Below are positions 1-7,735 of a stretch of 14,193 nucleotides of DNA, piece by piece (within the stretch, counting starts at the first letter, position 1; the number at the start of each line of letters is the position of its first letter). The notes below the pieces were generated by a model. That model was given only the letters and a program-made list of their open reading frames with translations, searched no databases and was not told the origin of the DNA. The position numbers and the translations under genes are program-made. The DNA is from Chloroflexota bacterium (GTDB lineage Bacteria > Chloroflexota > Limnocylindria > Limnocylindrales > CSP1-4), in assembly GCA_021812735.1 (NCBI GenBank), contig JAKAMV010000152.1, forward strand, positions 1-14,193. Direction: 5' to 3'.

Positions 1-330
1 ATGGACTTCGAGTTCGAGCGCATGTCGGGCGAGCTGGTCGGCGAGATCGAGGCGAAGGTCAACGAGGAGCTCCGCCAGGCGCGCGAGGTCCGCGTCAACG
101 TCCTCCCGCGCGCCGAGGCGTTCGCGATCCCGGACCTCATCCGGACGAAGGTCAACCTCCTGCCGGAGGGGATCGAGCAGATCCGGACGATCGAGATCGT
201 CGGGCTCGACCTGCAGGCTGACGGTGGTACTCACGTCGCCAACACCCGCGAGGTCGGCGGGGTCAGGGTGACCGGCTACGAGTCGAAGGGCCGCATCAAC
301 AAGCGGATCCGCATCGCGCTCGACGCGTAG
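1..330 (+). CDS. Alanyl-tRNA editing protein, AlaX type (5' end outside window)
   Basis: C-terminal 109 residues of a free-standing tRNA-editing protein of the AlaX family, which hydrolyses Ser (or Gly) wrongly attached to tRNA-Ala in the cytoplasm. The visible part is the second half of the tRNA_SAD/editing fold: a GGTHV motif at residues 75-79, followed by NTREVG and an SKGRINKRIRI strand near the C-terminus, all typical of AlaX and of the AlaRS editing domain. The HxxxH half of the zinc site should lie upstream and is not in the window, so the ATG at base 1 is probably an internal Met, not the true start. In AlaRS the residue before GGTH is Cys; here it is Asp74. My recollection is that small AlaX proteins often have Asp there, so I do not read it as inactivation. 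No partner gene is visible and the next gene is unrelated. The family call is firm; the exact substrate is inferred. Confidence 0.85.
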   Translation: MDFEFERMSGELVGEIEAKVNEELRQAREVRVNVLPRAEAFAIPDLIRTKVNLLPEGIEQIRTIEIVGLDLQADGGTHVANTREVGGVRVTGYESKGRINKRIRIALDA

Positions 331-583
331 GCGGCGACCGGTCTATCGGCATCGGCGGGGCCGATTCCCCCGCGAGATCGACGGGCGGCAATGTCGGCCC
401 GGGCCCTTCTCAGAACGGCGCAAGAGTGCGGCGCTAGGGTCGTCCCAAGTCAGAACGACGGCCACGTCGTGCCGCCCGCAGCTGACCCGGCAGACTGCGC
501 CGGTGTCGGACGGGCCAATGGCGCAGTGGCGGGTCGAGGGCTGCATACAGGGGGCGCAGCCTTCCTGGCCTGCCCGCGCGATC

Positions 584-587
584 GGAG
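584..587 (+). promoter_or_regulatory. Shine-Dalgarno deciding the htrA-like start
   Basis: GGAG lies 5 bases before the ATG at 593. The longer possible starts in the same frame (ATG at 503 and 518) have no such site. Their extra residues are Trp- and Cys-containing sequence in front of an otherwise normal lipoprotein signal. Confidence 0.55.
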
Positions 588-592
588 CAGCC

Positions 593-1753
593 ATGCGTCT
601 TCGCCTCATGCCTCCCGGATCAACGCCGGAATCCCTGCCCTCCGCTTCACGCCACCAGCCCTCCCCGCCCGCGCGCGTCATGGCGCTGCTGGCCGCCGCC
701 GTGCTCGCGGTGGCGGCGTGCGGGTCGTCGGCCGCCACGTCCACGCCGCCCCCGACGACGTCGCCGTCCATCGGCGCGGCCGCCGCGTCCACCGCCTCGG
801 CCGCGCCGTCTGACGCGCCGAGCGCCTCGCCCGCCGTCTCGGCCGGCAATCCGGGGGCCCTCGGCGAGCTCCAGCAGGAGTACGAGGCCGTCGTGCAGAA
901 GGTCTCGCCGTCGGTGGTCGTCATCGAGACGAGCCAGGGCCTGGGGTCAGGGATCATCCTCGACAGCAGCGGCGACATCGTGACCAACGCGCACGTCGTC
1001 GGCAGCGCGTCAACCTTCACGGTCACGCTCGCCGACGGGCGCCAGTTCAAGGGCAGCCTCGTGGGCACGTTCGCCGCCAACGACGTGGCGGTGGTCAAGA
1101 TCAGCGCGACCGGGCTGCACCCGGCCACGTTCGCGGACTCCTCGAAGCTCCAGGTGGGCGAGATCGTGATGGCGGTCGGCAACCCGCTGGGGCTCCAGAC
1201 CAGCGTGACCCAGGGCATCATCAGCGCCCTCGGGCGCACGGTGGTCGAGCCCGGCGGCGCCACCCTCCCGGGCACCATCCAGACGAGCGCGGCGATCAAC
1301 CCGGGCAACAGCGGCGGCGCCCTCGTCGACATCAACGGGAACGTGGTCGGGATCCCGACCCTGGCCGCGGTGGACCAGCAGATCGGCGGCGCCGCCGCCG
1401 GGATCGGCTTCGCCATCCCCTCCAATGACGTTCGCGACTTCGCCGACCAGCTGATCCAGAGCGGCAAGGTCACCAACTCGCACCGCGCCTACCTCGGCAT
1501 CGAGGCCGCCGACGTCCTCGGCGCGCAGGGGGTCCTCGTCTATCAGGTTGTCGCCGGCGGGCCGGCCGCCGCCGCGGGCATCAAGAGCGGCGAGCTGATC
1601 ACCTCGATCGACGGGAAGCCGACGCCGGACTCGAGCACGCTCGCCGTGGTGCTCGCCGGGCTCGAGCCTGGCCAGGTCGTGCCGGTCGCGCTCAAGACGT
1701 CGAGCGGGTCGTCGTCAACGGTGCAGGTGACGCTGGGCGAGATCCCCGGCTGA
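593..1753 (+). CDS. HtrA/DegP-like S1C serine protease, predicted lipoprotein with one PDZ domain
   Basis: Trypsin-fold protease (386 aa) of the HtrA/DegP/DegQ family, which degrades or refolds damaged proteins outside the cytoplasmic membrane. From the start at 593 there is a long N-region, then a hydrophobic stretch (about residues 30-42) ending in the lipobox VAAC, so Cys43 is the predicted lipidated residue. A flexible Ala/Ser/Pro/Thr-rich linker follows (about 44-85). The catalytic triad is visible: His134 in TNAHVV, Asp164 in NDVAVV and Ser240 in GNSGGAL. The oxyanion and specificity region GLGSG and the GNPLG loop are also present. A single PDZ domain fills about residues 298-386 (YLGIE start, AAAAGIKSGELI core). 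Typical HtrA proteins of Gram-positive type are TM-anchored; here the anchor looks like a lipid. The gene stands alone and is followed by a strong hairpin at 1770-1818. An alternative start at 680 would leave only a minimal signal peptide. Family call is secure; lipidation is inferred from the motif. Confidence 0.9.
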   Translation: MRLRLMPPGSTPESLPSASRHQPSPPARVMALLAAAVLAVAACGSSAATSTPPPTTSPSIGAAAASTASAAPSDAPSASPAVSAGNPGALGELQQEYEAVVQKVSPSVVVIETSQGLGSGIILDSSGDIVTNAHVVGSASTFTVTLADGRQFKGSLVGTFAANDVAVVKISATGLHPATFADSSKLQVGEIVMAVGNPLGLQTSVTQGIISALGRTVVEPGGATLPGTIQTSAAINPGNSGGALVDINGNVVGIPTLAAVDQQIGGAAAGIGFAIPSNDVRDFADQLIQSGKVTNSHRAYLGIEAADVLGAQGVLVYQVVAGGPAAAAGIKSGELITSIDGKPTPDSSTLAVVLAGLEPGQVVPVALKTSSGSSSTVQVTLGEIPG

Positions 1754-1769
1754 GCGCCGTCCCGCCCGC

Positions 1770-1818
1770 CGCCCACAGCCCTGCGCCCGGGCCTCCCGCC
1801 CGCGCAGGGCTGTGGGCG
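1770..1818 (+). terminator. Perfect 17-bp GC hairpin after the HtrA-like gene
   Basis: Bases 1770-1786 (CGCCCACAGCCCTGCGC) are exactly complementary to 1802-1818, with a 15-base loop. It starts 16 bases after the stop codon of the protease gene, where an intrinsic terminator is expected. No T-run follows (the next bases are CAGCAACC), so it may be an I-shaped terminator, an mRNA 3'-end stabiliser, or both. Confidence 0.6.
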
Positions 1819-1901
1819 CAGCAACCTCCCGATCGCCGGGCGCTCCGTACGCCTGACCGCCGCTCGTGGCCACCCGAGCGCCGCCGCACGCGGGAGACGC
1901 C

Positions 1902-3686
1902 ATGCCGCATCATCGGCCGATGACCGACTTCGTCGACCTCCTGACCGACCTCGACGCCCGCTTCACCCGCCTCCAGGCCGAGCGCGGCATCCCGGGCACG
2001 GCCTGGGGCGTGGTGCGCGACGGGAGGATCGCCCGCAGCGGCGGCGCCGGCACCGTGAGCCGCAGGGACGGCTCGACCCCGACGGCCGACCATGTCTTCC
2101 GGATCGCGTCGATGACCAAGTCGTTCACGGCGGCGACCGTGATGCTGCTCCGGGACGACGGCCGGCTGCGGCTGGACGACCCGGCCGCCGCCCACGTGCC
2201 GGCGCTTGGGGACTGGCGCCCGTACTCGGCCGACTCGAACCCCGTCACGATCCGCGACCTGCTCACGATGTCGAGCGGCCTGGCGACCGACGACCCGTGG
2301 GGCGACCGGCAGCAGGGCCTCCCGCTCGACGAGTTCGAGCGGATGCTGGCGGCGGGCCCATCCTTCGCCCTGCCGCCCGGCGTGGTGTTCGAGTACTCGA
2401 ACCTGGGCTACGGGATCCTCGGCCGCGTGGTGACGAGCGCCGCCGGGCGCGAGTACCGCGAGGTGGTGCGCGATCGGCTGCTCGCGCCGCTGGGGATGGC
2501 CTCCACCGGCTATCTCGAGGAGGAGGTGCCCGAAGAGCGCCTGATGCACGGCTACGTCCGCCAGGGCGAGGAGCTCGTCCGGGAGGGGAGGGACCCGTAC
2601 GGCGCCCTCGCGTCGATGGGCGGCGTCTTCTCCACCGTGCGCGACCTCGCTGTGTGGGCTTCGGGGTTTCTCGACGCGTTCCCCGCCCGCGACGCCCCCG
2701 AGGGGCCGCACCCGCTACGGCGTGCGTCGCGCCGCGAGATGCAGCAGGGCCACCGCCCCATCGGGGTGTCGGTCGCGCCGCACCCGCTCGATGCGGCGCC
2801 GCTTGTGGCCGCGTCCGCGTACGGCTTCGGGCTCGAGGTGACGTCGGATGCCGAGCTGGGCACCCTCGTCGCCCATGCGGGTGGATACCCTGGGTTCGGT
2901 TCCCACATGGCGTGGCACCCGGCCAGCGGGATCGGCGTGATCGGACTCGGCAGCCTGCGCTACGCCCCGATGCGCCCGGCCGTGAACGCCGCGCTCCGGG
3001 CGCTCGTCGAGGCGGACGCGGTGCCACGGCGCCGCGTGCGTCCGATCCCCGCGATCGAGCCGGCCGTCGCGGCCGTCGACCGCCTGGTCGAGGCCTGGGA
3101 CGACGGCGTCGCCGACGGGCTGTTCGCGATGAACATGGATCTCGACGACCCGCGCGAGCGGCGGCGGGCGGCTGTCGAGGCGGCTGTCGCCGCGGTCGGC
3201 GGCCCGTTGCGGCCCGATCCCGACTGGCCTCCAACGTCGGCCACGCCGGCGCACCGGAGCTGGTGGCGGCGCGGCGAGCGGGGATGGCTGCGGATCAGCG
3301 TCCTGATGGACCCGGAGCCCGCACCGCGGCTCCAGTCGCTCAGCGTGGAGGCCGTCGTGGATCCGTCGCCGAGCCTCGTCAAGGCGGCCGAGGCCGCGCT
3401 CGCGGCGGCGGCTTCGGGTGCGGCACTGCCCGGGGATCTCGACGTCGCAGACACGCTTGACCGCGCGCTGCAGGCCCGCTCCGCCCGGGCCGCCGCCGCA
3501 CGCTTCGGGGCGATGCGCCTGGGCCGGCCGGTGGCGGGCGACGGGGTCTCGAAGGCGACCTGGCGACTGGAGACGGATCGGGGCGGCGGGGCCCAGCTCG
3601 GGATCGCGGTGGACCAGCGGGACGGCGCGCTGACGGAGGTGTCGATCCTCGCGGCGGAGCGTTCCACGCCGGACGAGGCCTGGTAG
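1902..3686 (+). CDS. Beta-lactamase-fold serine hydrolase (class C / PBP-like) with C-terminal extension
   Basis: A 594-aa member of the beta-lactamase/D-alanyl-D-alanine carboxypeptidase-like hydrolase family (Pfam Beta-lactamase, PF00144). The nucleophile motif SMTK is at residues 70-73, preceded by FRIAS. The Tyr motif YSN is at 165-167 in EYSNLGYGILG, and the third-motif equivalent HAG at 325-327 lies in HAGGYPGFGSHM. The typical LLTMSSGL helix is also present. There is no signal peptide or membrane segment, which fits a cytoplasmic esterase, amidase or D-aminopeptidase rather than a secreted beta-lactamase; the substrate cannot be read from sequence. The catalytic domain ends near residue 370. 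About 220 further residues contain Arg/Ala-rich helices, then what looks like a beta-rich part, and match nothing I recognise. The start at ATG 1902 is supported by GGGAG at 1892-1896, 5 bases upstream; an in-frame GTG at 1866 and an ATG at 1920 are alternatives. It stands alone and is convergent with the next gene. Confidence 0.85.
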   Translation: MPHHRPMTDFVDLLTDLDARFTRLQAERGIPGTAWGVVRDGRIARSGGAGTVSRRDGSTPTADHVFRIASMTKSFTAATVMLLRDDGRLRLDDPAAAHVPALGDWRPYSADSNPVTIRDLLTMSSGLATDDPWGDRQQGLPLDEFERMLAAGPSFALPPGVVFEYSNLGYGILGRVVTSAAGREYREVVRDRLLAPLGMASTGYLEEEVPEERLMHGYVRQGEELVREGRDPYGALASMGGVFSTVRDLAVWASGFLDAFPARDAPEGPHPLRRASRREMQQGHRPIGVSVAPHPLDAAPLVAASAYGFGLEVTSDAELGTLVAHAGGYPGFGSHMAWHPASGIGVIGLGSLRYAPMRPAVNAALRALVEADAVPRRRVRPIPAIEPAVAAVDRLVEAWDDGVADGLFAMNMDLDDPRERRRAAVEAAVAAVGGPLRPDPDWPPTSATPAHRSWWRRGERGWLRISVLMDPEPAPRLQSLSVEAVVDPSPSLVKAAEAALAAAASGAALPGDLDVADTLDRALQARSARAAAARFGAMRLGRPVAGDGVSKATWRLETDRGGGAQLGIAVDQRDGALTEVSILAAERSTPDEAW

Positions 3687-3762
3687 CGGCGGCGGGGAGG
3701 CGCGCGAGCCGATCCATCGGGCGCGACCCGGCGACCTGGGCCGCCGGCTCGGCCGGCTCCCG

Positions 3763-4389
3763 CTACCGCCAGAGGTCCGGGGCGGTGACGCTGCCGCCGA
3801 TCGAGTCGGCGAGACGGGCGAGAACGGCGAACCAGTCGTACCGGCTGGTGACCTCAGAGGCGCGCAGGGTCACGAGCCTGGCGGCCGGCACCAGCGCCGG
3901 CAGCTCCCGGTCGAGGATCGCCTCCACCTCGTCGCGGAAGGCGTCGTTGGTGGAGCGGACGCCGTCCGCCTGGAGGGCCACGTCGGGCAGCAGCCGGACG
4001 ACCAGGTCGTACGTCTGCGACCAGCGCCGCACGAGGGGACCGGCCGCGAACTCGTCATGGCCGCCGCAGGAGCGCAGGTAGTAGGCGTAGTTGTCCATCA
4101 CCCCGCGGTCTGTGGCGAGGACGTCGGCCTTGCGGGCCAGCTCCAGCTCCTGGCGGACCTGCGAGACGAGGACCCAGAGCTGCGCCTCGCCCGTGGCGCC
4201 CTCGTTGATCCCGAGTGGGTTGTCGCGCACCACCTCGCGCCCGAGCTCGACCGACAGCCCGGCGCGCTGCACCTCGGCCGCGAACGCCAGCAGCGCGCTG
4301 GTCTTGCGGATCCCGTGCGACCCGATGAAGGCGATCTTGGCGCGGCGCGGCCAGAGCGGGTTGGCGGCGGGCTTCGGCTTGCGGGGCAT
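3763..4389 (-). CDS. Small P-loop ATPase/kinase-like protein, unknown function
   Basis: A 208-aa soluble protein with a P-loop NTPase core resembling the AAA_28 / nucleotide-kinase-like group that includes phage and NadR-type kinases. A beta strand KIAFIG leads into GSHGIRKTS (residues 23-31), where the usual last glycine of GxxxxGK[ST] is Arg28 while Lys29 and Thr30 are kept. A second hallmark is ADVLATDRGVMDNYAYY (roughly residues 91-107), a Walker-B-like strand followed by the DR..DNY motif of this group. The C-terminal half carries LPDV and an acidic helix FRDEVEAIL. No partner gene is adjacent; the neighbours on both sides are unrelated. The start at ATG 4389 keeps a short basic N-terminus. 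A GTG at 4446 would add 19 residues of low-complexity sequence, and neither start has a clear Shine-Dalgarno site. What it phosphorylates or moves cannot be inferred. Fold call is good, function unknown. Confidence 0.75.
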   Translation of the reverse strand: MPRKPKPAANPLWPRRAKIAFIGSHGIRKTSALLAFAAEVQRAGLSVELGREVVRDNPLGINEGATGEAQLWVLVSQVRQELELARKADVLATDRGVMDNYAYYLRSCGGHDEFAAGPLVRRWSQTYDLVVRLLPDVALQADGVRSTNDAFRDEVEAILDRELPALVPAARLVTLRASEVTSRYDWFAVLARLADSIGGSVTAPDLWR

Positions 4390-4716
4390 CGGCGACAGGG
4401 TAGCCCCGAGCGACCGCTCGGCGCCCGGCCCGTTGCAGGCCCGCACCAGAGGACTCGCCGGCGGTGGCGAAGCCCGAGGGCGCCTGGCCCGTCCCGCGTC
4501 AACGGCGACAACGCCAACGTCTCGAGCGGAGCGTACGGGACGATCGACGCGCAGGCCCGCAAGCAGGACGCGGGTCGGGTGGCGAAGCCGCGAGCGCAGC
4601 GGCGGGTGGCGGCGCCAGTCCGCAGTTCGGCCGGGCGAAGTGCCAGACGGAACGCGGCTGGGACGTACCGCCCGGCCACACGGCGGCCCGGATCGGCCGT
4701 CTTGGCGGGGAATCAG
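4390..4716. other. Gene-poor stretch between the ATPase gene and the pnt operon
   Basis: No convincing coding frame is seen on either strand. Frames that stay open here give Arg/Ala/Gly-rich products with no motif, as expected from GC-rich noncoding DNA. It holds a 12-base direct repeat GGTGGCGAAGCC at 4463-4474 and 4578-4589. It also holds a nested inverted repeat: CGTCCCG at 4490-4496 with CGGGACG at 4536-4542, enclosing GGCG-ACAA-CGCC at 4504-4515. It must contain the promoter of the ATPase gene on the minus strand, but no clear -10/-35 pair stands out. Confidence 0.4.
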
Positions 4717-4751
4717 GACGGCCCCGGGGCGCGATCGCCGCCGGGGCCGTC
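4717..4751 (-). terminator. GC-rich hairpin at the end of the pnt operon
   Basis: GACGGCCCCGG (4717-4727) pairs perfectly with 4741-4751, and the loop can add a further 4-bp GGCG/CGCC stem. It lies 18 bases past the pntB stop codon on the minus strand. As with the hairpin at 1770, there is no T-tract after it on the minus strand. The position fits a transcription end for the operon. Confidence 0.6.
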
Positions 4752-4769
4752 GTTCTGCGCGGGTGTGGG

Positions 4770-6206
4770 TCAGAGCGCCTTCACAGCCGCCACCAGCTCG
4801 GCCAGGCCAGCCTTGGCGTCGGCGAACAGCATCCCCGTCTTGGGGTTCGTGTACAGCTCGTTGTCGATGCCCGCGTAGCCGCGGCCCATCGAGCGCTTCA
4901 TGACGATGATGTTCTTGGCGTGGTCGACGTCGAGGATGGGCATCCCCGACACCGGCGAGCCGGGCCGGCGTGCGGCCGGGTTCGTCACGTCGTTGGCGCC
5001 CACGACGAGCGCCACGTCGCAGCGCTGGAACTCGGGGTTGACGTCGTCCATCTCCCAGAGCTCCGTGTACGGGACGTTGGCCTCCGCCAGAAGCACGTTC
5101 ATGTGTCCCGGCATGCGGCCGGCGACCGGGTGGATCGCGTACTTGATGTCCACGCCCTTGCTCTCGAGGATCTCCGCCAGCTCGCGGACGCCGTGCTGTG
5201 CCTGGGCCACGGCCAGGCCATAGCCCGGGACGATGATCACCTCGGACGCGTAGGCGAGCTGGATCGCCGCGTCGTCCATCGAGACCTCGCGGACCGAGCC
5301 GCCCGCGCCGCCGGACACGGCGGTCGCGCTGTCCCCGCTGCCGAAGCCGCCGACCATGATGTTGAGCACGGACCGGTTCATGGCATCGGCCATCAGCTTG
5401 GTCAGGATGGCACCGGATGCGCCGACCAGGGCGCCGGCGATGATGAGCAGCGGGTTGTTGAGCACGAAGCCCGCCATGGCGACGGCCGTGCCGGTGAACG
5501 AGTTGAGCAGCGAGATGACGACCGGCATGTCGGCGCCGCCGATCGGCAGCGTCATGGTGACGCCGAAGACCAGCGCGGCGGCGAGGATCGCCAGCAGCAC
5601 CGGCAGGCTGACGTTGCCCAGCCAGATATAGAGCGCGCCGAGGATCACGACGAGCGTCAGCAGCGCGGTCACGGCCTGGCCGCCCGGGATCCGCGTGGGC
5701 CGTGACGGCGTGATCCTGAGGCCCATCAGCTTGCCCGACGCGATGAGCGAGCCCGTGAACGTGACCGAGCCGATGACGACGTCGAGCACGGTTGCCACGT
5801 TGTCCTGGAGGCCCGGCACGGTGCCGGCGGAGACGTGACCGAAGTACTCGCTGATGGCGATCAGCGCGGCCGCGCCGCCGCCCACCGCGTTGAACAGCGA
5901 CACCAGCTGGGGCATCGAGGTCATCTTCACGGTGCGCGCGGAGTACAGGCCGTAGCCGCCGCCGACGATGATGCCGGCGAGGACGACCAGCCAGCCGAGC
6001 GCGTTGAACGAGCCCGTCGGCGGCAGGATGAGCAGCCAGGCGGCCGTGGCCGCAATGGCCATCAGCATGCCGCCGGCCGACAGCAGGTTGCCATTCCGCG
6101 CGGTGGCTGGCGAGTTCATCCGGATCAGGCCCAGGACGAACGCGACGGCGCCGCCCAGCCAGATGAGCCGGATGATCTGGTCGAGGGTCGTAGAGTTGAG
6201 CGTCAC
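4770..6206 (-). CDS. pntB: NAD(P) transhydrogenase subunit beta
   Basis: A 478-aa beta subunit of proton-translocating NAD(P)+ transhydrogenase, which with PntAA and PntAB transfers hydride from NADH to NADP+ using the proton gradient. The N-terminal ~270 residues are a chain of hydrophobic helices (membrane domain dII), for example IIRLIWLGGAVAFVLGLI at the start and AMAGFVLNNPLLIIAGALVG later. The C-terminal ~180 residues are the NADP(H)-binding domain dIII, with VPGYGLAVAQAQ (G328, G330), IHPVAGRMPGHMNVLLAEA, GANDVTNPAA, and the NADP-phosphate region MKRSMGRGYAGIDN near residue 437. Length matches family members. The GTG start at 6206 is 2 bases after the pntAB stop, with GGAGGG at 6213-6218; the frame stays open further upstream, but there it overlaps pntAB and encodes no membrane-like sequence. 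It is the last gene of the operon and is followed by a hairpin. Very secure call. Confidence 0.97.
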   Translation of the reverse strand: MTLNSTTLDQIIRLIWLGGAVAFVLGLIRMNSPATARNGNLLSAGGMLMAIAATAAWLLILPPTGSFNALGWLVVLAGIIVGGGYGLYSARTVKMTSMPQLVSLFNAVGGGAAALIAISEYFGHVSAGTVPGLQDNVATVLDVVIGSVTFTGSLIASGKLMGLRITPSRPTRIPGGQAVTALLTLVVILGALYIWLGNVSLPVLLAILAAALVFGVTMTLPIGGADMPVVISLLNSFTGTAVAMAGFVLNNPLLIIAGALVGASGAILTKLMADAMNRSVLNIMVGGFGSGDSATAVSGGAGGSVREVSMDDAAIQLAYASEVIIVPGYGLAVAQAQHGVRELAEILESKGVDIKYAIHPVAGRMPGHMNVLLAEANVPYTELWEMDDVNPEFQRCDVALVVGANDVTNPAARRPGSPVSGMPILDVDHAKNIIVMKRSMGRGYAGIDNELYTNPKTGMLFADAKAGLAELVAAVKAL

Positions 6207-6208
6207 GG

Positions 6209-6532
6209 TCAGCCCTCCGCCTTCTCGGCCTTGGGTGCCGCGGGCTTGCGCTTGAACATCTGGAGCATGCGGTCGGTGACGACGTAGCCGCCGACCACGT
6301 TGAGCGACGCGAACGCGACGGCGAGGAACGAGAGCAGGTACGTCACCGGGTCGTTGGCGCTGGTCGCGATGATCATCGCGCCCACCAGCACGATCCCGTG
6401 GATGGAGTTGGCGCCCGACATCAGCGGCGTGTGCAGCGTCGCCGGCACCTTCGAGATGACCGCGAACCCGCACAGGATCGCGAGCACGAAGATCGTGAAC
6501 GCGAGGTCGATCGTCAGCTGGCTGCCGTTCAT
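6209..6532 (-). CDS. pntAB: NAD(P) transhydrogenase subunit alpha-2 (membrane part)
   Basis: A 107-aa small membrane subunit, equivalent to the C-terminal membrane part of a fused PntA. Three transmembrane helices are visible: FTIFVLAILCGFAVI (about 11-26), HGIVLVGAMIIAT (about 45-58) and YLLSFLAVAFASLNVVGGYVV (about 65-85). They carry the family motifs VPATLHTPLMSGANSIHG and NVVGGYVVTDRML. A Lys/Pro/Glu-rich cytoplasmic tail follows. Its ATG overlaps the pntAA stop codon (ATGA at 6529-6532), and a GGAGG at 6539-6543 sits 6 bases upstream, so translation is probably coupled. The split alpha subunit gives a three-subunit enzyme like that of Rhodospirillum rubrum rather than the two-subunit E. 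coli form. Confidence 0.96.
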   Translation of the reverse strand: MNGSQLTIDLAFTIFVLAILCGFAVISKVPATLHTPLMSGANSIHGIVLVGAMIIATSANDPVTYLLSFLAVAFASLNVVGGYVVTDRMLQMFKRKPAAPKAEKAEG

Positions 6533-7698
6533 GCGTTGCCTCCAGCCGGCGCGGGCGCCAGGAGCTTCGCCACCGCCTCGGAGGTGACCTTGCCGCCGTG
6601 GGCGATCACGGTGGCCCTGGTCACCTCCTCCTCGAAGTCGAGAGCGAGGCTGCCGTCCTTCACCATGTTCAGCAGCAGTGCGGAGATGTTCCTCGCGTAG
6701 AACTGCGAGGAGGACGCGGGCATGGACGCGGGAAGGTTCTCCGGCGCCACGATCGTGACCCCGTTCTCGGTGACCACGGTGGCACCGGCCTCGGACAGCT
6801 CGCAGTTGCCGCCCAGGGCGCTGGCCGCCATGTCCACGATCACCGAGCCGGACCTCATGTTCGCCACCGCGGCGGCCGTGACGAGGACCGGGGGCTTGCG
6901 GCCCGGCACCTGGGCGGTCGTGATCACGACGTCCTGGCCGCTGATCACCGCGTTGAGCTCGGCCTGCTGGGCCGCCTGCTCCTCGGGCGTCAATGCTCGC
7001 GCATACCCGCCGGCGCCCGTCGCGTCGATGGCCGTCGTGAGCTTGACGAACTTGGCCCCCAGGCTCTCGGCCTGTTCCGCGGTCTCGGGACGGACGTCGT
7101 ACGCCGACACGACCGCGCCGAGCCGCTTCGCCGTCCCGATGGCCTGCAGGCCGGCGACGCCGATGCCCAGCACGAGCACGTTGGCCGGCTTGGCGGTTCC
7201 GGCGGCGGTGGTCAGCAGCGGGAAGTAGCGGCCGTAGGTGTTGGCGGCGATCAGGACCGCCTTGTAGCCGCCCACGTTGGCCTGCGACGACAGCGCGTCC
7301 ATCGTCTGGGCGCGCGACAGCGTCCTGGGGATCGCGTCGAGGCTGACGGCGGTCACGCCCGCGTCGGCCAGGGTCTGCATCAGCGCGGGATCGAGGAGCG
7401 GAGCCAGCAGGCCGATCACGACCTGGCCGCTGCGCAGCCGCGCCACGTCCGGGCCGGCGGGCTTCTGGACCCGGAGGACGACATCGCTCTGCGCGTACAG
7501 CTCGTCGGCGGACACGACCTTCGCACCGGCGTCCGCGAACGCCTGGTCCGGGATCATCGCGCCGCCGCCGGCGCCCGACTCGACGAGCACCTCCAGCCCG
7601 GCAGCCTGCAGCTTGCCGAGCGCTTCGGGCACCAGGGCGACGCGCCGTTCTCCGGCCGCAGACTCCCTGGCGACGCCGACCTTCATGGGCATCACCAT
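6529..7698 (-). CDS. pntAA: NAD(P) transhydrogenase subunit alpha-1 (NAD(H)-binding)
   Basis: A 389-aa soluble NAD(H)-binding domain dI, of the alanine dehydrogenase/PNT fold. The N-terminal part has the family start KVGVARESAAGERRVALVP and RVQKP (76-80). The hinge region RTLSRAQTMDALSSQANVGGY (125-145) carries residues that contact nicotinamide in the R. rubrum enzyme. The Rossmann motif VLGIGVAGLQAIGTAKRLGA includes G178, G180 and G183, and the strand ending YDVR (D201) should bind the NAD ribose. The C-terminal GGNCELSE-like segment and the NLPASMPASSSQFYARN helix are also typical. It is first in pntAA-pntAB-pntB. The start is ambiguous: Met codons at 7698, 7692 and 7686 all precede the conserved KVGVARE, and none has a good Shine-Dalgarno site. 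I give the longest, which adds only four residues. Confidence 0.96.
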   Translation of the reverse strand: MVMPMKVGVARESAAGERRVALVPEALGKLQAAGLEVLVESGAGGGAMIPDQAFADAGAKVVSADELYAQSDVVLRVQKPAGPDVARLRSGQVVIGLLAPLLDPALMQTLADAGVTAVSLDAIPRTLSRAQTMDALSSQANVGGYKAVLIAANTYGRYFPLLTTAAGTAKPANVLVLGIGVAGLQAIGTAKRLGAVVSAYDVRPETAEQAESLGAKFVKLTTAIDATGAGGYARALTPEEQAAQQAELNAVISGQDVVITTAQVPGRKPPVLVTAAAVANMRSGSVIVDMAASALGGNCELSEAGATVVTENGVTIVAPENLPASMPASSSQFYARNISALLLNMVKDGSLALDFEEEVTRATVIAHGGKVTSEAVAKLLAPAPAGGNA

Positions 7699-7735
7699 CC
7701 AGCGTGGGGGGATTTCTCTAGGGTGGACAGGGGCG

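Noticed and set aside
211..240. Loss of the zinc Cys before GGTHV in the AlaX fragment as inactivation
   Set aside because: Asp at this position appears common in small AlaX proteins, and the rest of the motif is intact. The first half of the zinc site is outside the window, so nothing can be concluded.
343..1476. Long open frames antisense to the HtrA-like, serine hydrolase, pnt, kinase and other genes
   Set aside because: They lie opposite strongly recognised genes and give Arg/Ala/Pro-rich products with no domain motifs. This is normal in GC-rich DNA, where stop codons are rare in shadow frames.
4390..4446. GTG start at 4446 for the P-loop protein
   Set aside because: It adds 19 residues without family character and has no Shine-Dalgarno site. 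The ATG at 4389 is simpler, though the choice is not certain.
6207..6473. N-terminal extension of pntB
   Set aside because: The frame is open but overlaps pntAB and encodes Arg/His/Gly-rich sequence. The GTG at 6206 has a good Shine-Dalgarno site and gives a family-length protein.
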